From the NCBI RefSeq assembly GCF_000226255.1, contig NZ_AGFG01000063.1:1-64000 (forward strand): a DNA stretch of 64,000 bases. The letters are read 5' to 3'. Position 1 is the first letter of the stretch; each line of letters opens with the position of its first letter. The translations under genes were made by a program, and so were the position numbers. A model generated the notes under the pieces. That model did no database searches and was not told the DNA's origin. It was given only the letters and a program-made list of their open reading frames with translations. This document shows, in pieces, positions 38,356 to 47,392 of the stretch. Origin of the DNA: Desulfovibrio sp. A2. GTDB lineage: Bacteria; Desulfobacterota; Desulfovibrionia; Desulfovibrionales; Desulfovibrionaceae.

Positions 38356-38835
38356 CTAGTCACCCATCTGGAAATCCACCTTGATCTTGAACAACTTGGT
38401 GGCGGGCAGGTTCAGGATGGGGATGCCCGTCTTTTCGGTGATCTCGGCCAGGGTGGCGCACACGCTGTCCCACGAAGGGCCGATGCAGGTGAACCAGATG
38501 TTGTATTCGTGGTTGCGCAGGTAGTTGTGGGTGACGCCCACGTGGCGGTTCACCTCGGCCACGAACCCGTCCATGGCCTCGTCCGGCACCTTGGCCGCGC
38601 ACAGCGTGGAGCGAAAGCCCAGCTTGGCCGACTGGAAGTTGGCCCCGATGCGGCGGATGAGCTTGCGTTCGCGCATGGCGCGCACGCGGGCCAGCGCCTC
38701 CGCTTCCGTTATGTCGCACTTTTCGCCGATGACGGCGTAGGGGCGCGATTCCAGCGGAAAGTCCGACTGGATCACGTCCAGGATGCGTTTGTCGATCTGG
38801 TCCAGGGAGTCCGTCGCGGCGTGGGATGCGGTCAT
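38356..38835 (-). CDS. Siroheme decarboxylase subunit (AhbA/AhbB, NirDL-like)
   Basis: Lrp/AsnC-like protein of the family that removes the acetate-side carboxyls of siroheme at C12 and C18 to give 12,18-didecarboxysiroheme. The N-terminal winged helix (DSLDQIDKRILDVIQSDFPL) is followed by an AsnC-like ligand domain with GVTHNYLRNHEYNIWFT, holding the His thought to act near the heme-like substrate. The enzyme normally needs both AhbA and AhbB. Only one subunit gene is present here, so I do not choose between the two names. It is the last gene of the ahbC-hemB-ahbD operon, 10 bp after ahbD. Confidence 0.88.
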   Translation of the reverse strand: MTASHAATDSLDQIDKRILDVIQSDFPLESRPYAVIGEKCDITEAEALARVRAMRERKLIRRIGANFQSAKLGFRSTLCAAKVPDEAMDGFVAEVNRHVGVTHNYLRNHEYNIWFTCIGPSWDSVCATLAEITEKTGIPILNLPATKLFKIKVDFQMGD

Positions 38836-38845
38836 GGGGCCTCCG

Positions 38846-40027
38846 TCAGCGGCACGCGCCGGTGCGCCGTGGGGTGTACGAGCACAGCGGTTCCTCGGCC
38901 ATGTGGTCGCCGCTCATGTTGTAGGCGCGCGCGCGGCAGCCGCCGCACACCTTGTGGTATTCGCAGGGGCCGCACTTGCCGGTGTAGGCTTCCTGGTCGC
39001 GAAACTGCTTGAAATGGTGCGTGTTGCGCCAGATTTCCGGAAATGGCGTTTCGCGCACGTTGCCGCAGTCCAGTTCCAGGTAGCCGCACGGCTGCACCTG
39101 GCCCACATGGCTGATGAAGCAGAACCCGATGCCGCCAAGGCAGCCGCGCGTCATGGCGTCCATGCCGAAGGTGTCGGGCGTGACGGCCAGGCCCTCTTCC
39201 TTGGCCCGCTGGCGCATGATGCGGTAGTAGTGCGGCGCGCAGGTGGCCTTGAGGTGCATGGAGGTGGTCTTGCGGAAGTCGTAGAACCAGTTCAGCACTT
39301 CTTCGTATTCCGTGGCGGAGATGACCTGGTCGCCAAGACCTGCCGCGCGCCCGGTGGGCACCAGCAGAAAGATGTGCCACGCCGCCGCGCCGATGCGCTC
39401 GCACAGCGTGAAGATGTCCTTGAAGCTGCCGAGGTTGTCGCGGGTGACGGTGGTGTTGATCTGGAATTCGATGCCCGCCTGCTTCAGGTACTCGATGCCC
39501 CGCAAGGAAGCGTCGAACGCGCCGGGCACGCCCCGGAAGGCGTCATGGCTGGCGGCGTCCGGCCCGTCGATGGAGATGGAGCAGCGCTGCACGCCTGCTT
39601 CCTTCATCTTGCGGGCCGTTTCCGGCGTGATCAGGGTACCGTTGGGCGACATGACGCAGCGCAGGCCAAGGCCGGTGGCGTATGCGATAAGCTCGTACAC
39701 GTCGGCGCGCATCATGGGGTCGCCCCCGGTAAAGATGATGATGGGGTTGCCCACCTGCGGAAAGGTGTCGATGAGCGCCTTGGCCTCGGCGGTGGAGAAT
39801 TCGCCGGGGTAGGGTTCTTCGTGTGCTTCGGCCCGGCAGTGCTTGCAGGCCAGGTTGCACGAGCGGGTCACTTCCCACGCGATGAGCTTGCAGGTGGGGG
39901 TGCCGTCGGGCAGGGTGCGCGGCATTTGCGGCGCGCCCACTCCGGTGGGATGGCCGCCTGAATGTCCGCCCATGCTGGCCGGGTGGCCGACCTTGCGTTC
40001 GTCGCCGGGGTGTTGCGGATGGCTCAT
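38846..40027 (-). CDS. ahbD: Radical SAM heme synthase AhbD (Fe-coproporphyrin decarboxylase)
   Basis: Radical SAM enzyme that converts the two propionates of Fe-coproporphyrin III to vinyl groups, giving heme b. Cys57, Cys61 and Cys64 (CNLACKHC) bind the radical SAM 4Fe-4S cluster. A second set in the C-terminal SPASM-like region (CGPCEYHKVCGGC) binds an auxiliary cluster. FTGGDPMMR is the SAM-binding glycine motif. The first 40 residues are His/Gly-rich (GGHSGGHPTGVG), an odd feature that might bind metal. The 393-aa gene abuts hemB with a 1-bp gap and belongs to the heme operon. The assignment over AhbC rests on the partner gene upstream being a better AhbC. Confidence 0.88.
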   Translation of the reverse strand: MSHPQHPGDERKVGHPASMGGHSGGHPTGVGAPQMPRTLPDGTPTCKLIAWEVTRSCNLACKHCRAEAHEEPYPGEFSTAEAKALIDTFPQVGNPIIIFTGGDPMMRADVYELIAYATGLGLRCVMSPNGTLITPETARKMKEAGVQRCSISIDGPDAASHDAFRGVPGAFDASLRGIEYLKQAGIEFQINTTVTRDNLGSFKDIFTLCERIGAAAWHIFLLVPTGRAAGLGDQVISATEYEEVLNWFYDFRKTTSMHLKATCAPHYYRIMRQRAKEEGLAVTPDTFGMDAMTRGCLGGIGFCFISHVGQVQPCGYLELDCGNVRETPFPEIWRNTHHFKQFRDQEAYTGKCGPCEYHKVCGGCRARAYNMSGDHMAEEPLCSYTPRRTGACR

Positions 40028-40028
40028 G

Positions 40029-41030
40029 CTAGTTCACCAGCCCTTTGCGCAGCAGGTCTTCGGTAAAGTAGGTGATGATCAGCCCGGCCCCGGCGCGCTT
40101 GATGCCCAGCAGCGATTCCATGACCACGGCGTCCTCGTTGATCCAGCCGTTCAGCCCGGCAGCGCGGATCATGGAATATTCGCCGCTTACCTGATAGGCG
40201 GCCACGGGCACGTCGAAGCGCTCGCGCACGTCGCGGATGATGTCCAGGTACGGCCCGGCGGGCTTGACGATGAGCATGTCCGCGCCCTCGGCGATATCGG
40301 CCGCCGCCTCGCGCATGGCCTCCACCCGGTTGGCGGGGTCCATCTGGTAGGTCTTGCGGTCGCCGAACTGCGGGGTGGATTCCGCCGCCTCGCGGAACGG
40401 GCCGTAGAAGCTCGAGGCGTACTTCACCGCATAGGACATGACGGGGATGTGGCTGAACCCGTTCTGGTCCAGCGCCCGGCGGATGGCCTGCACCCGGCCG
40501 TCCATCATGTCCGAGGGGGCCACGATGTCGGCCCCGGCCTCGGCGTGGCTTACGGCGGTCTTGGCCAGCAGCGACAGGGTGGGGTCGTTGTGCACCTCGC
40601 CCGACGTATCGCCCTGACGCACCAGGCCGCAGTGGCCGTGGTCGGTGTATTCGCACAGGCACACGTCGGTGCACACCACGAGGTTCGGCCAGCGCTTCTT
40701 CAGCAGGCGCACGGCCTGCTGCACCACGCCGTCCTTGTTGTAGGCCTCGCTGCCGCGATAGTCCTTTTCCCTGGGGATGCCGAACAGGATGCAACTGCGC
40801 AGGCCCGTGGCCACGGCGGCTTCCACCTGTTTTTCCAGTTCCTGCAGCGAAAGCTGGTACTGGCCCGGCATGGCCCCGATTTCCTTGCGGAACGTGGGGT
40901 CGTCGGTTTCCACCACGAAGTAGGCCATCATCAGGTCGGCCGCGCGCAGCGCGGTTTCGCGCACGATCTCGCGCAGGGCGGCGGTGCGGCGCAGTCTGCG
41001 CCCCCGAAAGAAGTCCCCGAATTCGGACAT
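40029..41030 (-). CDS. hemB: Porphobilinogen synthase (delta-aminolevulinate dehydratase)
   Basis: Condenses two 5-aminolevulinate molecules to porphobilinogen, the common step to all tetrapyrroles. The catalytic Zn site is visible as [18 protein letters not shown] (about residues 118-134). The two Schiff-base Lys are in [15 protein letters not shown] (near 203) and [10 protein letters not shown] (near 256). The 333 aa are typical. It lies between ahbC and ahbD, making a complete supply line for siroheme and heme production. Confidence 0.97.
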   Translation of the reverse strand: MSEFGDFFRGRRLRRTAALREIVRETALRAADLMMAYFVVETDDPTFRKEIGAMPGQYQLSLQELEKQVEAAVATGLRSCILFGIPREKDYRGSEAYNKDGVVQQAVRLLKKRWPNLVVCTDVCLCEYTDHGHCGLVRQGDTSGEVHNDPTLSLLAKTAVSHAEAGADIVAPSDMMDGRVQAIRRALDQNGFSHIPVMSYAVKYASSFYGPFREAAESTPQFGDRKTYQMDPANRVEAMREAAADIAEGADMLIVKPAGPYLDIIRDVRERFDVPVAAYQVSGEYSMIRAAGLNGWINEDAVVMESLLGIKRAGAGLIITYFTEDLLRKGLVN

Positions 41031-41192
41031 GCCGTCTCCTGGAATAGGCAGGGTTGAAACGCTTCGCGCGGCGCGCCCGGCAGTGATGCGGCGATGCGGC
41101 CCGGCTGGGGCCTTGGCGGCGGAGCGTGCGCCCGGACGGCCATGGGCCGTCCGGGCGTCGTCATGCGGGTATGGTTCCGGCGCGGGGTGCCC

Positions 41193-42374
41193 CTACGCGC
41201 GGATTTCGTCGTCGCTCAGGTAGCAGGCGGGATCCTGCGCCCAGATGTCGCCGTAGTAGGCTTCGGCGCGGGCGCGGAAGTTGCCGCCGCAGATGTTCAG
41301 GAAGCGGCAGGTGGCGCAACGGCCGCCCACGTGCTGCTTCTTGTCCTTCAGCTTGTGCAGCAGTTCGATGTTCGGGTCGTCCCAGATCTGGGAGAAGGGG
41401 CGTTCCAGAACATTGCCCACCACGTGCTGACGCCAGAACTGGTCGGGGTGCACCTTGCCGTCCCACGAGATGCAGCCGATGCCGCGCCCGGAGTTGTTGC
41501 CCTCGTTGTACTGCAGCAGTTCGAACACCTCGGCGGCGCGCTTGGGGTCTTCCTTCAGCATGCGCATCCACACGTAGGGGCCGTCGGCGTGGTTGTCCAC
41601 GGTCAGCACTTCCTTGGGCAGCCCGGCGTCGAACAGTTCGCGGGTCTTGTCCATGATCAGGTCGACCATGGCGCGGGTTTCCGCGTGATCCAGGTCTTCC
41701 TTGATCAGTTCGGAACCGCGGCCGGAGTACACCAGGTGGTAGAAGCAGATGCGCGGCACTTCAAGGTCGCGCAGCAGTTGGAAGAGCTTGGGCACCTCGC
41801 CCTGGTTGCGCTTGTTGATGGTGAAGCGCAGCCCCACCTTCAGCCCTTCGGCCTTGCAGTTCTCGATGCCTTCCAGCGCGCGGCGGTAGGAACCGGGCAC
41901 GGCGCGGAACTTGTCGTGCACTTCCTCGCCGCCGTCCAGCGAGATGCCCACGTAGGACAGGCCCACTTCCTTCAGTTCGCGGGCCTTCTGCTTGGTGATC
42001 AGGGTGCCGTTGGTGGAGATGACCGCGCGCATGCCCTTGGTGGTGGCGTGCTTGGCCAGTTCCACCAGGTCCTGGCGCACCAGCGGCTCGCCGCCGGAAA
42101 AGAGCATGACCGGCGCGCCGTAGGCGGCCAGGTCGTCGATGATGGCCTTGCCCTGTTCGGTGGAGATTTCGTCCTTGCCTTCGGGGTCAACGGCCTGCGC
42201 GTAACAGTGCACGCACTTCAGATTGCAACGGCGGGTCATGTTCCAGACCACAACCGGTTTCTTGTCCTTGGAGAACTGGAGCAGGTGGGAGGGAAGCTGG
42301 CCCGAATGACGCCCGTAGCGAAGGGCGTCCGAAGGCTCGACCTGACCACAGTAAAGCTTGGAGATGCCGATCAT
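41193..42374 (-). CDS. ahbC: 12,18-didecarboxysiroheme deacetylase AhbC
   Basis: Radical SAM enzyme that removes the two acetate side chains of 12,18-didecarboxysiroheme to give Fe-coproporphyrin III. It begins MIGISKLYCGQVEPSDALRY, a start typical of this family. Cys50, 54 and 57 form the radical SAM site (CNLKCVHC); FSGGEPL is the SAM motif. The C-terminal CATCRFLNICGG is the auxiliary-cluster region. It is 393 aa from the ATG at 42374, with GGAG five bases upstream; a GTG two codons earlier is less well placed. It heads the ahbC-hemB-ahbD-ahbA/B operon. Confidence 0.93.
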   Translation of the reverse strand: MIGISKLYCGQVEPSDALRYGRHSGQLPSHLLQFSKDKKPVVVWNMTRRCNLKCVHCYAQAVDPEGKDEISTEQGKAIIDDLAAYGAPVMLFSGGEPLVRQDLVELAKHATTKGMRAVISTNGTLITKQKARELKEVGLSYVGISLDGGEEVHDKFRAVPGSYRRALEGIENCKAEGLKVGLRFTINKRNQGEVPKLFQLLRDLEVPRICFYHLVYSGRGSELIKEDLDHAETRAMVDLIMDKTRELFDAGLPKEVLTVDNHADGPYVWMRMLKEDPKRAAEVFELLQYNEGNNSGRGIGCISWDGKVHPDQFWRQHVVGNVLERPFSQIWDDPNIELLHKLKDKKQHVGGRCATCRFLNICGGNFRARAEAYYGDIWAQDPACYLSDDEIRA

Positions 42375-42380
42375 TCTCAC

Positions 42381-42720
42381 TCCTGTTGGCTGGCCGCCGG
42401 GCGCGCTGACAAGAGAGGCCCCGGCCTTCTGGCACGGGGCGTAGCGCGGCGGGCTGGCACCGGAAAAACGTCCTCACGCCCTAGCATAAATCGTGGCGGA
42501 GGGAAAGCAACCCGCCCCGGCCGAGTTGAAACCGGAGCGAACGGGAGGGAATGGCGGCAACCCGGCGCGGGGCTTGGCAAAGCGGGTGCGGAACGCGCGA
42601 AGGGAACAGGGCGGCGGCAGGGGGGAGTGAAGGGGCCGGAACCGGGCGGTGAAGCCGGGGCAGGGGGACCGGACACTGGAGCCGGGACGCACGCCGGGCC
42701 GACGGCGCGGAAAAGGAACG
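42381..42720. other. Upstream region of the heme operon
   Basis: About 340 bp with no supported gene. Much of it (42520-42680) is G/A-rich on the plus strand, like the polypurine tracts beside family A repeats, but no family A sequence is present. No clear promoter pair could be picked out. Confidence 0.35.
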
Positions 42721-42743
42721 GCCGGGCCCCGTGGCGGCCCGGC
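42721..42743 (-). terminator. Likely terminator after the lipoprotein gene
   Basis: GCCGGGCC at 42721-42728 pairs with GGCCCGGC at 42736-42743. On the minus strand it is followed by CGTTCCTTTTCC, 10 bp past the lipoprotein stop. Confidence 0.55.
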
Positions 42744-42752
42744 CGGAAAATC

Positions 42753-43493
42753 CTAGAACGCCGGTTCCTTTGACAGCCCGCGTGGCGCGGGCGGGTTGAT
42801 CCACAGCTTGACCTCTTGCGCCATGTCCCACGAAACGGTCTGGATGATGGCCCACATGGGGTCGCTGGGCATGCGCGACTTGGCGGAGAACAGCAGGAAG
42901 TCGTTGGCGAACTGGTGTTCCATGACCCCGGCGTGGCCCATGGCCCAGATCATCTGGCCGGTGTTCATGTCCCAGATCTCCATGGACACCGACAGCTTGG
43001 AATCACCCGAGGTGCCGCCGTTGACGTAATGGCTGACGTACCCGCCGATGAGCAGTTGCGCCCCGCGCTGGGCGGCCAACTGCATGGCCACGTCGCGGCG
43101 GTAGGGGGTGGCGGTCTCCGCGAACTCGATGACCGGAAAGACCTTTTCCGACAGCCACGTCTGCCAGATCTGGCGCGACACCTCGAGCCCCACGTAGCTC
43201 GGCTTGTCCATCTGCTGGGTAACCCGGAAGGGCACGAACAGCGCGGTCAGCGGGCGGTTGGGCGGGGTTGTCGGCCGTACGCTGACCTGGGGGTTGCCGC
43301 GCCGCACCCAGTCGTCCATGTAGAAGGGGGGCTGGCTGGCGAGGTCGATGTTCACCCCGGCCTTGGGCGGCCCGGAGCAGGATGCGGCCAGGGGCAGCAG
43401 GGCGGCAAGCAGCAGGAGCAGGGCAAGGCGCGCGGCAAGCCGCCGGGCGCGGGCTGGCGAGGTGGGCAGGCGGAACATCAGGGACATGGACAA
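42753..43493 (-). CDS. Predicted lipoprotein of unknown function
   Basis: 246 aa. A basic start and a strong hydrophobic segment lead to a lipobox (LPLAASC), so Cys39 should be lipidated after cleavage by signal peptidase II. The mature part has DALFVPFR-like strands (TALFVPFRVTQQM), a VFPVIEFAE strand and QRGAQLLIGGYVSHYV, reminiscent of small periplasmic proteins of the CsgG/FlgO kind. The similarity is by eye only. A second part, SKLSVSMEIWDMNTGQMIWAM, resembles domains that report on outer-membrane lipoproteins. It is monocistronic. Confidence 0.65.
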   Translation of the reverse strand: MSMSLMFRLPTSPARARRLAARLALLLLLAALLPLAASCSGPPKAGVNIDLASQPPFYMDDWVRRGNPQVSVRPTTPPNRPLTALFVPFRVTQQMDKPSYVGLEVSRQIWQTWLSEKVFPVIEFAETATPYRRDVAMQLAAQRGAQLLIGGYVSHYVNGGTSGDSKLSVSMEIWDMNTGQMIWAMGHAGVMEHQFANDFLLFSAKSRMPSDPMWAIIQTVSWDMAQEVKLWINPPAPRGLSKEPAF

Positions 43494-43712
43494 CGCTCCG
43501 GGAATGACCGCGCGCCTGTCGCCGTCGTGACGGACGGGCGCGTGGCGGTGATGTCGGAAAGCCGTCGCGCGGACGGATGGTGGCCATGCCGAAGCAAGAA
43601 TGATGCCGGGATATATCAGGGAATGTGAAGGCGCGCGGGCCGGTTGGCGTACGGCTGCCGGGGGCGGGGGGATGCGGGGCAGGGGGGGCGCTGCCGTATC
43701 CGGCGCGTCTGT

Positions 43713-44048
43713 CTATTGCAGGCGCGGGGTGGGCGTGGGCGCGGCCTGGGCCGATTCCAGGATCTGTTCGCGGGTGCGCTGGATGCCGTTGTGCAGGTCC
43801 AACCTGCGCTGGGCGGGAATGCGGTGGAATTCCGGGCGGCGTGTAAGGTCCATGAGGTCGTTCATCTCGTGGCGGATGCGCCGCAGCCGCACCAGCGTCT
43901 CGGCGTCCACGGGCGACACCCGCTCGGCGATCTCCGCCAGTTCGCGCAGTTCGGCGGCCTGATCGCGGATGGTGCGCGGCGCGATTTCACGGGCGTGTCT
44001 GCGCCGTTCTCGCAGTTCGTTCCACAGGGCGCGCAGTTTCCTGAACAT
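43713..44048 (-). CDS. Hypothetical charged helical protein, 111 aa
   Basis: Unknown family. MFRKLRALWNELRERRRHAR starts a highly charged helical protein with no membrane or signal segment (residues 1-70 have coiled-coil-like spacing), ending in a Pro/Thr tail. GGAGGCGGTC directly before the ATG at 44048 supports this start; the 18 codons before it in frame are unlikely to be translated. It lies 168 bp downstream of the zinc-ribbon membrane protein on the same strand. Confidence 0.6.
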   Translation of the reverse strand: MFRKLRALWNELRERRRHAREIAPRTIRDQAAELRELAEIAERVSPVDAETLVRLRRIRHEMNDLMDLTRRPEFHRIPAQRRLDLHNGIQRTREQILESAQAAPTPTPRLQ

Positions 44049-44216
44049 GACCGCCTCCCCGGACTCTTGCCTGGACCGCCGTTCCGGTGGCTTCTTGGGC
44101 ATCCCTCCGGGGATGCGCGGCGTTGCCTGTCCCGCCCGTTGCCGGGCGGTCCCCGCCCTTGCGGGGATGGATCCGGGCCGAGCGCCTGCCCGCGCGGCCC
44201 GGCAATCTGTGCGAGG

Positions 44217-45815
44217 CTACATGGGCGCGGAGGACATGAACATGCGCAACAGTTGCACCGTCAGCGCGAAACCCAACCCCAGCAGCGGCCCGATGGCCAG
44301 CGCCGTGCGCGACCAGGGCAGCCGGTGCGCGTATTTCACGCCCACGAACGTGCATACCACGAACCACAGCGAACCCACCACCGGTCCCACCAGCGGCACC
44401 ACGCTGAGCACCGTGGGCGCGGCGCTGTACGAGATGACCCGCACGGTGGTGGGCAGGTCGGCCGCGCGCGGCTCCACCAGCCGGATCATGAAGTGGTACA
44501 GGCCCGCCAGCACGGCCAGTTGCAGCAGCAGGGTGAAGGGCGAGAGCAGCAGGGTCATGGGCAGGCTCATGTCGTGGGTGACGCTGCCCATCCAGGCCTT
44601 CAACTGCGGGTCTTCGATGAAGCCGCCGAAGGCGCGCATGCTCATGAGGTACCACAGCCGTTCCGCCAGCGACTGGAAGATGCCCACCAGCAGGTAGAAG
44701 GCCACCGGCCGCTTCAGCGAACCCGTGGAGCGCACTCCGGAAAAGAAGCGCGGCGCGGCCAGCATGACCCGCAGGATGGTCTGGTACAGGCCGGGGAAGA
44801 AGCCCAGGCGGTCCAGGTTTTCCCACGGCACCTCGTTGCGGGCCGAAGCCGCCCACGGCGGCAGGGGGGCGTCGCGCTCGCCGGGGTGGCGGGCGTCATG
44901 CCGGTCGCGGTCGGAGCCGGGCCCGTGGGGCACGAACATGCCGTCCTCGCGCCCGTCACGCCCGTCACGAGGGGCGTCGTCGCGGGCATCGCCCGGCCGT
45001 GATTCGTGTCCGGACTGCTTGCGCCAGCGGTCGCCCACGGAGGCCACGGCGTCCCAGATGTCGCGCGGCGAGCCGGGGCGGCGCGGTTCGTTGCCGCGCC
45101 CGTTTTGGTGGGCGGGCTGGCCGTTCTGGTCATCGTCCCGCGCCGGGGAGGAACCGCGCCCGGGAATCACCGCGCCGGGGGGCAGCGGATCGTCGCCGGG
45201 CCGGGAAAGATCGGTGTGGCCGTGCGAAGGCTGCTGGGCCACGGGCGCACGGGGCGCGTCAGGCATATCGGGGGTAGAGGGGCCGCCAGAGGGTGAGGGC
45301 GTGGCGTCGGCGGCGGAGATGGGGCGCGGCTCGCCCACGTGGTCGTCCTCACCGTTGTAATTGCCGTCGAATGCGGCGGCGCCGGGAGCCTGCGCTGCGG
45401 AATCCGCCGGGCCGGAAGGACTCTGCCCGTAAGAATTCTGGCCAGAAGAATTCTGGAATGACGGGCGGCGGAAGGAGGCGGGCAGGCCGTCATCCTCGTC
45501 CTGCGCCTCTGGCTGGTTGAAGGGCGCTTCGGGCATGGCATCGGCCTGTTCCGGCGATGTCGCCTGTCCGTTCGGGCCGTCTGGTCCGTGCTCACGGGGT
45601 GGCGGCGTATGGGCCCCGGCCGGGTGGGCGCGCGAGGCCGCCGGTGCGGCGGACGCCACGGAAGAATCCCCGGCGGCGTCGGCCATGCCGGGCGCGAGGT
45701 CGCGAAAACGGAACCGGTGACGGCACTTGGGACAGGTGGCGATGGCGGCCGAGGACGGAATCTTGCTGCTGTCGATGCTCCGTTCGAACTGGCATTCCGG
45801 GCAGCGTATAATCAT
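44217..45815 (-). CDS. Zinc-ribbon protein with disordered linker and Yip1-like membrane domain
   Basis: 532 aa in three parts. Residues 1-45 are an MJ0042-type zinc ribbon (CPECQFERSIDSSKIP, then CPKCRHRFRFRD). Residues 50-325 are a long, low-complexity Pro/Gly/Asp/Ser-rich linker (a run near NSSGQNSYGQSPSG, repeated GRDD-like units). Residues 330-532 are a Yip1-like domain with about five membrane helices (VAFYLLVGIFQSLAERLWYL and LLLSPFTLLLQLAVLAGLYHF). The start at MIIRCPECQFERS is preceded by AAAGGAT. The frame is open far upstream, but that region belongs to the glycosyltransferase on another frame. The role is unknown; the family is common in deltaproteobacteria. Confidence 0.7.
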   Translation of the reverse strand: MIIRCPECQFERSIDSSKIPSSAAIATCPKCRHRFRFRDLAPGMADAAGDSSVASAAPAASRAHPAGAHTPPPREHGPDGPNGQATSPEQADAMPEAPFNQPEAQDEDDGLPASFRRPSFQNSSGQNSYGQSPSGPADSAAQAPGAAAFDGNYNGEDDHVGEPRPISAADATPSPSGGPSTPDMPDAPRAPVAQQPSHGHTDLSRPGDDPLPPGAVIPGRGSSPARDDDQNGQPAHQNGRGNEPRRPGSPRDIWDAVASVGDRWRKQSGHESRPGDARDDAPRDGRDGREDGMFVPHGPGSDRDRHDARHPGERDAPLPPWAASARNEVPWENLDRLGFFPGLYQTILRVMLAAPRFFSGVRSTGSLKRPVAFYLLVGIFQSLAERLWYLMSMRAFGGFIEDPQLKAWMGSVTHDMSLPMTLLLSPFTLLLQLAVLAGLYHFMIRLVEPRAADLPTTVRVISYSAAPTVLSVVPLVGPVVGSLWFVVCTFVGVKYAHRLPWSRTALAIGPLLGLGFALTVQLLRMFMSSAPM

Positions 45816-46009
45816 GGGAAATCCTTTGCTTCCTTGCATATGCGCAGTGTAGGGCATCGGGCAGCGCAAATCAAGGTGGGGCGGTTCCGCGCAGGGTCTC
45901 GCGCGGGAACGCCGCACGTGTCCCGATGCCCCGGAGCCGCCGGGCGGCCCCGATGTTTTCGTGTCGCCGCCGTCATGCCGGGTGGGGTGGCGGCGTGGGA
46001 CGACGAAGG

Positions 46010-47392
46010 TCAGGGCGACAGGGGCAGGCGCAGGGCCAAGGGGGCGCGCTGCCCGCCGTCCGTCGTCGGCCCGTCCGGTTCCGGCGCGCCGGGGGCCAGC
46101 CCGGCCGCCGCGAACAGGTCGCGCCGCAGCGCGGGATACTCCGCGCTGAGCCGGTGCGCGCGGCAAGCGGCGTCGTGGTCCATTCCCACGGCCTGGGCCG
46201 CCGCGTCGAATACCCGCAGCCGCTCGGCCAGCGTTTCCCGGTCCTTGGCCGTCCAGCTCAAATGGTCGATCCAGGCGTCGGCCAGCAGGCAGGTGTGGCC
46301 GTTCACCCCCACCACCCGTTCGTGCACCGCGCCAGTAAAGCATACGCCCTCCGTGCGACGGAACAGCCGCAACTGCACGTCGGGCCACAGGCCGTAGCCC
46401 ACGCGCAGGTGGTCCGCATCCGGGTAGGCGGTGGCGCGGGGAAACACCCACGCCCCCGCTCCCGGCACGGCCATCAGGCGGGGCAGCAATGCCCAGGTGC
46501 GGGCGGAAAGCCGTTCGTCGGCGTCCAGGTACAGGCACCACCCGGTGGACAGCAGCCCGAGCATGGCGTTGCGCTGGGCGGCGAAGTCGCCCCCCAGCGG
46601 GCGCACCGTCTGGCACAGCGGCACGGGGCACAGGGCGGCCGCGTCGAAGCCGGGCGGCGCGCCGTCCCAGACCACGGCCACTTCGCGCACCCATGCGGGG
46701 ATCTGGGCGAAGAACCCGGCCAGGTCCGGCTCTTGCGGGTGCAGGATGGCCCCCACGCCGAGGTCCGGTGCGGAGGGCGGCGTAACGGGCGGCAGCTCCA
46801 CCGGCGTGCACCCGGCGAACAGCCGCCGCCAGCGGTGCAGGGCTTCGGCCTCTGTCGGGGGCAGGAAGGGGTTGGGGAACAGGGTGGCGGTTTCCGGCGC
46901 GATGCCGGTGGCCCGCAACAGCAGCAACAGCGCCCACGGCGAGGTGTCCGCCAGCAGGCGGGGGGCCGTGGCGTCCGGCAGCGCGGGGGTGAAGGCGGTG
47001 AGCCGTCCGGCGGCCAGCGCCGCGCGCACGTTGTCCGGAGAAAGGTCGCACAGGGTCAGGCGCGGGGATGCGACGTTCGCCGCGGCGGCGGACGCCAGCG
47101 CGTCCGACAGGGCGTCCGGCAACTGGCCATCGCCGGTGCCCAGCAATACCAGATGAGGCCGCCCGCTGCGCGCGGCGAGGCGCAGGGCCTTTTCCACGGC
47201 CTGGGTGACGGCTGTCTGGTCAGGGGGCGCTTGATTGGGGGCAGTCTGGCCGGGCGTGGGATAGCCGGGAGCGGCCTGTCCCGCAGCCTCCGCGCCGCCC
47301 AGACGGAAGCCTAGTACCGCGCGGGTGTAGGTGGCCAGCAGCGCGTCGGCGGCCACGGTCGTGGGGTCGGATGCCTTGGGAGCGTCGTTCAC
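46010..47392 (-). CDS. Glycosyltransferase family 2-like protein with an extra N-terminal domain
   Basis: 460 aa from the GTG at 47392, which overlaps the upstream gene stop as GTGA and is preceded by GGGAGG. The GT-A core lies in the middle: EVAVVWDGAPPG near residue 218, then AQRNAMLGLLSTGWCLYLDADERLS near 275-300 with the metal-binding D-A-D. GAVHERVVG and HLSWTAKDRETL follow, as in sugar transferases with a C-terminal acceptor part. The first 190 residues are not part of the usual fold and contain LVLLGTGDGQLPDAL, like a Rossmann segment. Substrates are unknown. It is co-transcribed with a GT4 enzyme, just downstream of fliS in gene order. Confidence 0.75.
   Translation of the reverse strand: MNDAPKASDPTTVAADALLATYTRAVLGFRLGGAEAAGQAAPGYPTPGQTAPNQAPPDQTAVTQAVEKALRLAARSGRPHLVLLGTGDGQLPDALSDALASAAAANVASPRLTLCDLSPDNVRAALAAGRLTAFTPALPDATAPRLLADTSPWALLLLLRATGIAPETATLFPNPFLPPTEAEALHRWRRLFAGCTPVELPPVTPPSAPDLGVGAILHPQEPDLAGFFAQIPAWVREVAVVWDGAPPGFDAAALCPVPLCQTVRPLGGDFAAQRNAMLGLLSTGWCLYLDADERLSARTWALLPRLMAVPGAGAWVFPRATAYPDADHLRVGYGLWPDVQLRLFRRTEGVCFTGAVHERVVGVNGHTCLLADAWIDHLSWTAKDRETLAERLRVFDAAAQAVGMDHDAACRAHRLSAEYPALRRDLFAAAGLAPGAPEPDGPTTDGGQRAPLALRLPLSP

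Noticed and set aside
44217..47051. One 944-aa protein reading through the zinc-ribbon gene and the glycosyltransferase region
   Set aside because: The first 412 codons run antiphase to the glycosyltransferase gene and are Arg/Pro/Gly-rich. A good ribosome binding site precedes the zinc-ribbon ATG.
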